DNA of 64,000 bases from Georgenia soli (GTDB lineage: Bacteria > Actinomycetota > Actinomycetes > Actinomycetales > Actinomycetaceae). Below, piece by piece: positions 47,516 through 54,700 of this stretch. The position numbers were made by a program, and so were the translations under genes. The number at the start of each line of letters is the position of its first letter. The first letter of the stretch is position 1. A model generated the notes under the pieces. That model was not told the origin of the DNA. It did no database searches and worked only from the letters and a program-made list of their open reading frames with translations. The stretch is taken from NCBI RefSeq assembly GCF_002563695.1, contig NZ_PDJI01000004.1:3906001-3970000 (forward strand), read 5' to 3'.

Positions 47516-47553
47516 GTTTCCCGTGTGTCACCCGAATGTGTCGGGCGTGTTAC
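47516..47553 (-). promoter_or_regulatory. Two tandem GlnR-type boxes upstream of glnA1
   Basis: Read on the minus strand: GTAAC-n6-GACAC-n6-GTGAC-n6-GAAAC. This matches the actinobacterial GlnR consensus gTnAc-n6-GaAAc-n6 twice in a row with exact 6-base spacing. The downstream edge is 10 bases from the proposed -10, an activator-like position centred near -40. Confidence 0.8.
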
Positions 47554-47655
47554 GCGCACCGGCAGCGCGATGACGCTCGTCACACGGGGCCGGACCGTGA
47601 AGCCGGACCGTGGGGCCGGTGCGGTACGGGCGGGCCGTCCCGTTAGGCTCGAACG

Positions 47656-48012
47656 GTGCCTGATCCCGTGTTCCCGCCCGTCGCCGGCCTGGGCCGGCGC
47701 CTTCTCGCCCTCGCCGTCGACTGGGCGATCGCCTCCGTGATCAGCGCGGGGTTCTTCGGATTCGACTCCCTCGCTACGCTGGGCATCTTCGCCCTCATGA
47801 CGTGGCTCATGGTCGGTACCCTCAGCGCCACGATCGGTCACGTCGCCGCGGGCCTGGCCGTCCGCACGGCCGGACGCGGTCCGGCGGGACCGGTGCGCGC
47901 GCTGGTGCGCACCGTGCTGCTCTGCCTCGTCATCCCCGCTGTCGTGTGGGGCGGCGACGGCCGGGGGCTGCACGACGTCGCCGCCGGGACGGTCGTCACC
48001 CGCATACGCTGA
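47656..48012 (+). CDS. RDD family membrane protein
   Basis: 118 residues. Two to three hydrophobic segments (LGRRLLALAVDWAIASVISAGFFG, IFALMTWLMVG, VRTVLLCLVIPAVVWG) with the RDD-domain Arg (GLGRR), Asp (AVDWAI) and C-terminal GLHDVAAGTVV. Sits between DUF4191 and glnA1 as in mycobacteria. GTG 47656 has TAGGCT (47644-47649) and a 6-base spacer, so it is probably leaderless. Confidence 0.9.
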   Translation: MPDPVFPPVAGLGRRLLALAVDWAIASVISAGFFGFDSLATLGIFALMTWLMVGTLSATIGHVAAGLAVRTAGRGPAGPVRALVRTVLLCLVIPAVVWGGDGRGLHDVAAGTVVTRIR

Positions 48013-48126
48013 CGGGCGGCTCACCCCGCGTACGCCGGCGGCGCGTCACCGGCAGACGCCGACGGCACTGGTCCCGGGCTGCTTGGTGCCGGCGGGGTCG
48101 GTGCCGTCGTGGGGCGAGGTCGAGGC

Positions 48127-48849
48127 TCAGCGGCCGCGCATGCCCTTGCGGTCAGGGCGCGCCTTCATCGGGTCGATGCCCTTGGGGATGGGCATCTTGG
48201 TGCTGCCCAGCGCCTGGAGCCGCTTGGCCACCTGGGCCACCTCGGCGGTCGTGAGCGTCTTCTTGAGGCCCTGCACCGTCTTCGTGAGCTTGCCGATGGG
48301 CACCTGGCCCTGGTCGTTGCCGTACTGCACGAGGTGCACGGGAACGTTCGGCGCGACCCGGGCGACCTTCCGGCGCTCGTCCTCGAGCATGCGGGTCACA
48401 CGGTGCGAAGGCCCCTCGGAGACGAGCACGATGCCGGGGCGTCCCACCATCCGGTACACCAGGTCCTGGTGGCGCGGGTTGACGGCGACGGGCTGCTCCT
48501 CGATGTTCCACCCGCGGCGGATCTGCCCGAGCACGGCACCGGCCGCCCCGGGCCGTCCGTCGATCTGGGAGTAGCTGGCCCTCCGGGTCTGCGTGGCCAG
48601 GACGATCATCATCGCCATCAGGGCCAGCAGCAGCCCGAAGAAGGACATGTAGACCGGGTGGCCCCAGGCGAAGCCGATGCCGAGCGCAATACCCATCACG
48701 AGCACGAAGACGCCGACGAGCATCCAGGTGATCGACGGGTTGACCTGCCGCGTGAGGCGGTAGGCGTCACGGATGTTGTGGTACCAGCGCTGCTTCTTCT
48801 CCGTGGGTGCGGCGGAGACGTTCTCGCCGTCCTTCTTCTTGCGGGCCAT
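48127..48849 (-). CDS. DUF4191 family membrane protein
   Basis: 240 residues. Basic N-terminus (MARKKKDGEN), two transmembrane helices (about 43-63 and 69-87) and a soluble C-terminal domain (GRPGAAGAVLGQIRRGWNIEEQPVAVNPRHQDLVYRMVGRPGIVLV...). Matches DUF4191, which in mycobacteria and streptomycetes lies directly after lipA; here lipA and lipB are absent. ATG 48849 is chosen because a TATCGT -10 (48863-48858) is 8 bases upstream. Confidence 0.88.
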   Translation of the reverse strand: MARKKKDGENVSAAPTEKKQRWYHNIRDAYRLTRQVNPSITWMLVGVFVLVMGIALGIGFAWGHPVYMSFFGLLLALMAMMIVLATQTRRASYSQIDGRPGAAGAVLGQIRRGWNIEEQPVAVNPRHQDLVYRMVGRPGIVLVSEGPSHRVTRMLEDERRKVARVAPNVPVHLVQYGNDQGQVPIGKLTKTVQGLKKTLTTAEVAQVAKRLQALGSTKMPIPKGIDPMKARPDRKGMRGR

Positions 48850-48894
48850 GATGCCCAACGATACCGGCCCGCCGCGGCCGTCCGGACCGGCGGG

Positions 48895-49050
48895 TCACCG
48901 CTCGAGGGCTGCGGCCTCCTGGCGCGACGTCGTCGGCTCGGACAGGTGGGCGAGGGCCGGTGCGCCGGGACGGTCGGGGAGCAGGTCGGTGTCCGGACGC
49001 TCGCCGGCCACGACCTCCGCATGGATGAGACGTCGGGGCTCCAGGCCCAT
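48895..49050 (-). CDS. Possible 51-residue small ORF
   Basis: Reads MGLEPRRLIHAEVVAGERP...AALAHLSEPTTSRQEAAALER-like sequence with strong third-position GC, between the marR stop and the DUF4191 promoter. No Shine-Dalgarno or leaderless -10 is convincing at the ATG, and no family is recognised. It may be a remnant of a longer gene. Low confidence. Confidence 0.25.
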   Translation of the reverse strand: MGLEPRRLIHAEVVAGERPDTDLLPDRPGAPALAHLSEPTTSRQEAAALER

Positions 49051-49091
49051 CGGCAGTCGACCAGTCCGGTGCCGAGGACCACGCGTTCGAG

Positions 49092-49649
49092 CTAGTCCGG
49101 TGTCGGGTCAGGACGGCCGTGCTCGACCAGCCGCACGAGGAGGTCGCGGAGGGTGGCGAGCTGAACGGGGGAGAGGGCGTCGCCGAGGAGGCTCTCGACG
49201 GTGGTCGGGTCGTCCAGCGCGGCCAGGGCGGACCTGCCCGCCTCGGTGATGGCCACGACCTGCCGGCGCCGGTCGGTGGCATGCCTGCGGCGGTCGACGT
49301 AGCCGGACCGCTCGAGGCCCGTGAGCATCCGGCTCGTGGTCTGCTCCGTCACGCCGAGGAAGGCGGCGATCTCGCGCTGGGAGCGCGGGCCGCCCGCCAG
49401 CACGGCCAGCACGGGCAGGGAGGCGTGGCTGAGGGACCACCGCTCGAGGTAGGCGTCCCACGTGCGTTCGACCCGGCGTGCGGCCGCCGAGAGGAGCCGC
49501 CCGGTGGGCCACTGGTCGGGGGCGACGCCGACCCCGGGGCCGGCTCCTGCGCCGCCAGGGCCGCGGGGGCCCGGCCCGGCAGCCGACGTGCCGTCGGCGG
49601 TCGAGGCGCCGGCTCTCGGTCCGGCCGCGGCCTGCGGGGGGGTGGTCAC
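49092..49649 (-). CDS. MarR family transcriptional regulator
   Basis: 185 residues. After a 45-residue Ala/Gly/Pro-rich leader, the winged-helix domain runs from about 50: LLSAAARRVERTWDAYLERWSLSHASLPVLAVLAGGPRSQREIAAFLGVTEQTTSRMLTGLERSGYVDRRRHATDRRRQVVAITEAG. The recognition helix is TEQTTSRMLTGLERSG and the wing is DRRRHATDRRRQ. GTG 49649 has AAAGGATGAGG upstream. It is divergent from the MMPL gene, with an operator-like palindrome between them, so it probably represses that transporter and itself. Confidence 0.92.
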   Translation of the reverse strand: MTTPPQAAAGPRAGASTADGTSAAGPGPRGPGGAGAGPGVGVAPDQWPTGRLLSAAARRVERTWDAYLERWSLSHASLPVLAVLAGGPRSQREIAAFLGVTEQTTSRMLTGLERSGYVDRRRHATDRRRQVVAITEAGRSALAALDDPTTVESLLGDALSPVQLATLRDLLVRLVEHGRPDPTPD

Positions 49650-49697
49650 GCCTCATCCTTTCAGGTGGTCGGTGCCCGGCCCGACTTGCCGAGCGGT

Positions 49698-49739
49698 GAT
49701 CGTTAGCCTCACTATTGATCAGCCTGCTGAGTAACGATC
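49698..49739. promoter_or_regulatory. Operator region between marR and the MMPL gene
   Basis: Core imperfect palindrome TTGATCAGCCTGCTGAGTAA at 49715-49734 (TCAGC/GCTGA arms with TT..AA ends), nested in a perfect outer pair GATCGTTA (49698-49705) / TAACGATC (49732-49739). Size and position suit a MarR dimer. Confidence 0.6.
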
Positions 49740-49762
49740 GTCCGCACAACCCGGAGGACTCC

Positions 49763-52117
49763 GTGACCCGTACCGACCTCCCCGAGACCACCTCCGGGGC
49801 CCGGCACCGCTCGGCGCGCTCCGGCGTGGTGCGGGGCCTCGTCGTCCTCGCGGTGCTCGTCGCCTGGCTCGCCGTCGGGGCGTTCGGCGGCATGGCCCAG
49901 GGGTCCCTCTCCGAGGTCCAGGAGAACGACAGCGCCGCGTTCCTGCCCGCGGGCGCCGAGTCCACGCGCGCGGACCAGCTCGCCCGGGAGTTCTCCGGAA
50001 CCGAGTCGTTGCCGGCCCTCGTCGTGCTGCGGCCCACCGACGGGGGCAAGCTCAGCCCGGAGGACCTCGCCGCGGGGCAGGAGCTCGCGGCCGCCGTGCC
50101 CCGCGTCGAGCTGCCCGGCGCGGGGCCCCTCGAGGACCACCTGACCGGACCGGTGGTCGCGGTCCCGTCCGAGGACGGCGAGGCGCTGCTCATCCCCGTG
50201 TCGCTGGACGGGGACAGCGCGAACACCTTCGTCGGCGAGAACGAGGAACGACTCGTCAACGTCGTGGTGGACCAGCTGCGCGTCCTGGTCGACGACCAGC
50301 TCGGCGGTACCGGGCTCGAGGCCTGGGTGACCGGGCCGGCCGGGTTCGTCGCGGACCTGGTCGCCGCCTTCGGCGGGATCGACGGCATCCTGCTCGGCGT
50401 CGCGCTCGTCGTCGTCCTGGTCATCCTGTTCGTCGTCTACCGCTCACCCAGCCTGCCGTTCACGGTGCTGCTGACGGCCGTCTTCGCGCTGTGCGCCGCG
50501 GCCCTGGTGATCAAGCCCCTGGCGGGCGGCGGGGTGCTGCTTCTCAACGGGCAGAGCCAGGGCATCCTCTCGATCCTGGTCATCGGGGCCGCCACGGACT
50601 ACTCCCTCCTGCTGGTGGCCCGCTACCGCGAGGAGCTCACGCGGCACGAGCACCCGGCCGACGCCATGCGGGCCGCCTGGCGCGCGTCCCTCGAGCCGAT
50701 CGCCGCCAGCGCCGGCACGGTCATCGTCGGGCTCCTGTGCCTCCTGCTCTCCGACCTGGGCTCCAACGCGAGCCTCGGGCCGGTGGCGGCCATCGGGATC
50801 GCCTCGGCCGTGCTCGCGGCGCTCACCCTGCTGCCGGCCCTCCTCCTCGTGGCGGGCCGACGGTCGAGGTTCGTCTTCTGGCCCCGCATGCCGCACTACG
50901 TCGGTGACGACGGCGTCCGGGCCGCGAGCGGCGACGGAACGGTCGCACGCCCGGGCATCTGGGAGCGCGTGGCCGGCTTCGTCGGCTCGCACGCGCGTCC
51001 CGTCTGGGTGGTGACCGCGCTGGTCCTGCTCGCCGGCGCGGCGTTCGTGCCGACCCTGCGCGCCGACGGCACCAGCGACACCGACATCTACCTCAAGGAG
51101 GTCGAGTCGGTCGCGGGCGAGGAGGTCCTTGCCGAGCACTTCGACGAGGGGACGGTCCAGCCCGCCGTCGTCATCACCGCGGAGGAGAACGCCGCCGAGG
51201 TGCTCAAGGCGGCCGAGGGGGTCGACGGGGTGCTCTCGGCCCAGCTCGTCGCGGACCCCGCCGGCGCCCCTGGCGGTGCCGCGGGTGGTCAGCCCGGGGG
51301 TGACGCCGAGGCTCCGGCCGGCGCGACGGGTGGTCAGCCCGGCGGCGGTGAGGTCGAGGCCCCGGCCGGCGTTACGGGTGGTCAGCCCGGCGCGAGCGCG
51401 ACCGGGGAGCCGCTGGTCGTCGACGGCAACGTGCAGATCCGGGTCGTCACCGCGGACGCGGCCGAGACGCAGCAGGCCCTCGTCACCGTCGCCGACCTGC
51501 GCGCCGCCGTCCACGAGGCCGACCCCGACGCTCTCGTCGGCGGTGCCGCGGCCCAGCGCCTCGACACCCAGGAGACGGCCGCCCAGGATCTGCGCACGAT
51601 CATCCCGGTGGTCCTGGTCGCCATCTTCCTCATGCTCGTGCTGCTGCTGCGCTCCGTCGTGGCACCGCTCGTGCTGCTCGCTGCGAACGTGCTCTCCTTC
51701 GGCGCCACCATGGGGCTGAGCGCCCTGGTGTTCAACCACGTCCTCGGCTTCCCCGGCGCTGACGCGACCGTCCCGCTGTACGGGTTCGTCTTCCTGGTCG
51801 CGCTCGGCATCGACTACTCGATCTTCCTCATGACCCGGGTGCGGGAGGAGTCCCTGCAGCACGGCACCCGGAACGGGGTGGGGCGGGGACTGGCCGTGAC
51901 CGGCGGCGTGATCACCTCCGCCGGGCTGGTGCTCGCCGCCACGTTCAGCGCCCTCGCGGTGATCCCGCTGCTGTTCCTGGTGCAGCTGGCGTTCATCGTG
52001 GCCGCCGGTGTGCTCGTCGACACCTTCGTGGTCCGCACGCTCCTGGTGCCCGGCGCCATCCACGATCTCGGCCGGGTCGCCTGGTGGCCGTGGCAGCGGC
52101 GGGTCCCGCAGGACTGA
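49763..52117 (+). CDS. MMPL/RND family transporter
   Basis: 784 residues from GTG 49763 (GGAGGA upstream). Topology is that of the MMPL family: TM1 near 24-44, a large periplasmic loop, a five-helix bundle (about 205-345), a second transmembrane start near 410, another loop, and a second bundle (about 620-770). TM4-type Asp motifs are visible (GAATDYSLLLVARYREEL and LGIDYSIFLMTRVREE), which drive proton coupling. The second periplasmic loop holds three Gly/Pro-rich repeats. It likely exports lipids or drugs; substrate unknown. Probable target of the divergent MarR regulator. Confidence 0.9.
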   Translation: MTRTDLPETTSGARHRSARSGVVRGLVVLAVLVAWLAVGAFGGMAQGSLSEVQENDSAAFLPAGAESTRADQLAREFSGTESLPALVVLRPTDGGKLSPEDLAAGQELAAAVPRVELPGAGPLEDHLTGPVVAVPSEDGEALLIPVSLDGDSANTFVGENEERLVNVVVDQLRVLVDDQLGGTGLEAWVTGPAGFVADLVAAFGGIDGILLGVALVVVLVILFVVYRSPSLPFTVLLTAVFALCAAALVIKPLAGGGVLLLNGQSQGILSILVIGAATDYSLLLVARYREELTRHEHPADAMRAAWRASLEPIAASAGTVIVGLLCLLLSDLGSNASLGPVAAIGIASAVLAALTLLPALLLVAGRRSRFVFWPRMPHYVGDDGVRAASGDGTVARPGIWERVAGFVGSHARPVWVVTALVLLAGAAFVPTLRADGTSDTDIYLKEVESVAGEEVLAEHFDEGTVQPAVVITAEENAAEVLKAAEGVDGVLSAQLVADPAGAPGGAAGGQPGGDAEAPAGATGGQPGGGEVEAPAGVTGGQPGASATGEPLVVDGNVQIRVVTADAAETQQALVTVADLRAAVHEADPDALVGGAAAQRLDTQETAAQDLRTIIPVVLVAIFLMLVLLLRSVVAPLVLLAANVLSFGATMGLSALVFNHVLGFPGADATVPLYGFVFLVALGIDYSIFLMTRVREESLQHGTRNGVGRGLAVTGGVITSAGLVLAATFSALAVIPLLFLVQLAFIVAAGVLVDTFVVRTLLVPGAIHDLGRVAWWPWQRRVPQD
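51283..51392 (+). repeat. Three tandem repeats in the MMPL periplasmic loop
   Basis: GGTGGTCAGCCCGG recurs three times about 42-45 bases apart, encoding GGQPG-containing units of about 14-15 residues (GGQPGGDAEAPAGAT, GGQPGGGEVEAPAGVT, GGQPGAS). Low-complexity insertion relative to other MMPL proteins. Confidence 0.8.
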
Positions 52118-52193
52118 TCCACAGGCGGGGCCGCCCGGCCGTCCCTGTGGAGGGCGCGGGCGACGGCGCACGCGACCCTGCTTGGGTCGGTGC

Positions 52194-53600
52194 ATGTCCG
52201 TCATCCGCCGGTCCCGCCCCACCCCGGTCACCGAGGTGCCCGGGTACCGACTCGAGACGCCGGTGGGCTTCGGGGCGGGTGGGGCGGTGTGGGGCGCCCG
52301 CGACGCGGCGGGCCGACCCGTCGCCGTCTCGTTCGTGACGCTGCCGCCGGGGGAGCGTGGGACCGCCGCGCTGCGCCGGCTCGGTGCCCTCAGGGCGGCG
52401 GCGCACCCGCACCTGCCGCGGGTGCTGGACGTCGTGGGACTCGACCCGGCCAGGTGCGCCCTGGTCGCCGAGATCGTCGACGGGCCCACGCTGGCGACCG
52501 TCCGTGCTGCGCGCGGAGACCTGCCACCGGAGGCGTCGGCGACCTTGCTGGGCGCGCTCGCCTCCGCGCTGGCCCACCTGCACGACCACGGAGTCGTCCA
52601 CGGTGACGTCGCCCCGACGAACGTGGTGCTGACCGCGGCCGGGGTCCCCGTGCTCGTCGACCTCGCCGGTGAGGCCTCCCACGAGCGCGGCACACCGGGG
52701 TTCGTCGCGCCCGAGCGTCGCAGCGGCTCTCCGGCCAGCACCGCCGCCGACGTGTGGGCACTCGCCCGCGTGGTCAGCTGGGCGGCGGGCGACCGGAGGG
52801 GCCCCGGCGACCCGGTAGGCCCCAGCGCCTCGGGAGCCCCCGGCGGACCCGGTGTCGCAGCGTCGCCCGCCGCGGGCCCGCTCACCGCCGCGCTCTCACC
52901 GGACCCGGCGCTCCGGCCGTCCGCGCAGGAGCTCGCCCGGTTCGCGGCCACCATGCCGGCCGCGGCGGCGATCGAGCTGCCGTCCGGCGCCGACCTCGCG
53001 CAGGCACGGCTCCGGTCCGGCCAGGCGGCCACCGAGGTCGCCCCGTCCCGTCGGCCGCGCGGCAGGCACCGACGGCCGCGCCGGCTGGGTCGACGTCGTG
53101 CCGCCCTCGCCGTGACGGCCCTCGCACTGGTGGCGGGCGCCGTACTTCCTGTCCTCGGCGCGACCTCCGCGCCACCGGCGCCGGTCACGCCCGCGGAGGC
53201 GTCCGCGCTGGTGCGCGACCTCGTGGCAGCGCGGGACGAGGCGCTGCGCGACGGCCGCACGGAGGTCCTGGCGGAGCTGACGGTCCCGGGGTCTCCCGCC
53301 GCGGCGGAGGACGAGCTCCTGGTGGAGCGGCTGCGCACCGCGGGCGTGCGGGCGGAGGGGCTGAGCACCACCGTCGACGAGGTCCGGCTCGTCTCGGCCG
53401 ACGGCGGCCCCTCGCCGAGCGCCGTCGTGGAGGCGGTGCTGCGTCAGGAGGGGTACCGACTGGTGCCGGCCGACGGGTCCGGCGAGGAGGGCGGGCAGCC
53501 CGTGGAGGCGCGGGCGCCGCGCTGCCTGCGCATGGCGCTCAGCGGCCCCGCGCCGTGGCGGCTCAGCGAGGCGTCGACCTGCGGCGGCTCGGCAGGATGA
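52194..53600 (+). CDS. Membrane-anchored atypical Ser/Thr protein kinase
   Basis: 468 residues. Kinase fold from about residue 17: glycine loop GFGAGGAVWGA (25-35), the beta-3 motif reads VAVS (residues 43-46) so the ATP-anchoring Lys is Ser46, the catalytic loop reads HGDVAPTNVV (136-145; Asp138 and Asn143 kept, Arg of HRD lost) and the DFG equivalent is VDLAG (Asp156). GFVAPERR (P+1 loop) and DVWALARV are present. A juxtamembrane Arg-rich stretch and one TM helix (about 303-323) are followed by a 145-residue extracytoplasmic domain ending with two Cys. ATG 52194. Likely a pseudokinase or weak kinase; partner unknown. Confidence 0.8.
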   Translation: MSVIRRSRPTPVTEVPGYRLETPVGFGAGGAVWGARDAAGRPVAVSFVTLPPGERGTAALRRLGALRAAAHPHLPRVLDVVGLDPARCALVAEIVDGPTLATVRAARGDLPPEASATLLGALASALAHLHDHGVVHGDVAPTNVVLTAAGVPVLVDLAGEASHERGTPGFVAPERRSGSPASTAADVWALARVVSWAAGDRRGPGDPVGPSASGAPGGPGVAASPAAGPLTAALSPDPALRPSAQELARFAATMPAAAAIELPSGADLAQARLRSGQAATEVAPSRRPRGRHRRPRRLGRRRAALAVTALALVAGAVLPVLGATSAPPAPVTPAEASALVRDLVAARDEALRDGRTEVLAELTVPGSPAAAEDELLVERLRTAGVRAEGLSTTVDEVRLVSADGGPSPSAVVEAVLRQEGYRLVPADGSGEEGGQPVEARAPRCLRMALSGPAPWRLSEASTCGGSAG

Positions 53601-53639
53601 ACGGCTCCGGGAAAGGGGCCACCCGGACCCTCGACCACC

Positions 53640-54611
53640 TCACTCCGAGCGCGCCGAACCGCGGTCGGCCACCCACGGTGCGGCGGCCGCGAGGTCCGGG
53701 TGCAGGTAGACCAGGCCGTCGTCGAGGAGCACCCGGGGCGCCACCCGGCGGGAGGCGGCGAGGAAGTCGGCGAAATCGCGCCCGGCGAGGGCCAGCGCCG
53801 CCCGGGGGGCCCGCACGACTGCGGGCCGGTGCATGGCCGCGGCCAGGGCGGCCACGACCTCGCCCTGCCTGGCGGCACCGGGGGCGGCGAGGTTGACCGG
53901 TCCGGTCACCGACGAGTCGATGAGGTGCAGCTGGGCACGCACGTGGTCGGCCAGCGTGATCCACGGGAACCACTGCCGTCCGCCGGCGATCGGCCCGCCG
54001 AGCCCCAGCCGGATGAGCGTGGTGAGCGGGGCGATGGCCCCGCCGGACGGCGCCAGGGCGGGGGCGGTGCGCAGGAGGACCACCTGCGCGCCGGCGTCGG
54101 CGGCCGGGGCGGTGGCGGCCTCCCACTGCCGGCAGACGTCGGCCAGGAAGCCGTCGCCGGGGTCGGACGTCTCGGTGAGCACCTCGTCGCCGCGGTCGCC
54201 GTAGACGTCGGTGCCGCTCGCCTGCAGGAGACGCACCCGCCGGCCGTCGTGGTCGATCGCCCGGGCGACGGCCTCGGCGAGGATCCGTGTGCCGTCGACC
54301 CGGGACCGGAGGATCTCCTCCTTGTAGGCGGCCGTCCACGGCAGCCGGCCCAGGGAGGCGCCGCCCAGGTTCACGACGACGTCCACGCCGTCGAGCGCGG
54401 CGCGGTCGAGCGCTCCGGAGGCCGGGTCCCAGCCGACCTCGTCGGGTGCCCTGGGGCCGCGGCGCACCAGACGCCGGACGACGTCGCCGCGGTGCCGGAG
54501 GTGGCGGACCAGGTGGTGGCCCAGGAAGCCGGAGGCCCCCGCGACGAGCACGGTGCGGGTGCCGGCGACGGCCGGTGCGGTTCCGGCGGCGTTCACCGCG
54601 GTGGTGGCCAT
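53640..54611 (-). CDS. TIGR01777 family NAD(P)-dependent epimerase/dehydratase-like protein
   Basis: 323 residues. Rossmann start VLVAGASGFLGHHLVRHLRHRGDVV (about 21-45), then VVVNLGGASLGRLPW, the ASGTDVYGDRG strand and the PWITLADHVRAQLHLID C-terminal segment, as in the YfcH/TIGR01777 family. In mycobacteria it lies between dlaT and lipB, as it lies here next to sucB. ATG 54611 has TAGCGT (54623-54618) with a 6-base spacer, so it is probably leaderless, though GAGG also precedes it. Activity unknown. Confidence 0.9.
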   Translation of the reverse strand: MATTAVNAAGTAPAVAGTRTVLVAGASGFLGHHLVRHLRHRGDVVRRLVRRGPRAPDEVGWDPASGALDRAALDGVDVVVNLGGASLGRLPWTAAYKEEILRSRVDGTRILAEAVARAIDHDGRRVRLLQASGTDVYGDRGDEVLTETSDPGDGFLADVCRQWEAATAPAADAGAQVVLLRTAPALAPSGGAIAPLTTLIRLGLGGPIAGGRQWFPWITLADHVRAQLHLIDSSVTGPVNLAAPGAARQGEVVAALAAAMHRPAVVRAPRAALALAGRDFADFLAASRRVAPRVLLDDGLVYLHPDLAAAAPWVADRGSARSE

Positions 54612-54644
54612 GGCCTCACGCTAACGGCGCCCCCGGGCAGATGC

Positions 54645-54681
54645 CACGGGGCCCCGCACCGTGATGGTGCGGGGCCCCGTG
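54645..54681 (-). terminator. Terminator of the lpdA-sucB operon
   Basis: Perfect 16-bp stem CACGGGGCCCCGCACC / GGTGCGGGGCCCCGTG (54645-54660 and 54666-54681) with a 5-base loop, just after the sucB stop. Confidence 0.8.
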
Positions 54682-54700
54682 CCGGGCACGCGTCAGCGCG

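Noticed and set aside
49092..53600. Genomic island or mobile element carrying marR-MMPL-kinase
   Set aside because: No integrase, transposase, att-like repeat or change in base composition was seen at the borders; treated only as a gene replacement.
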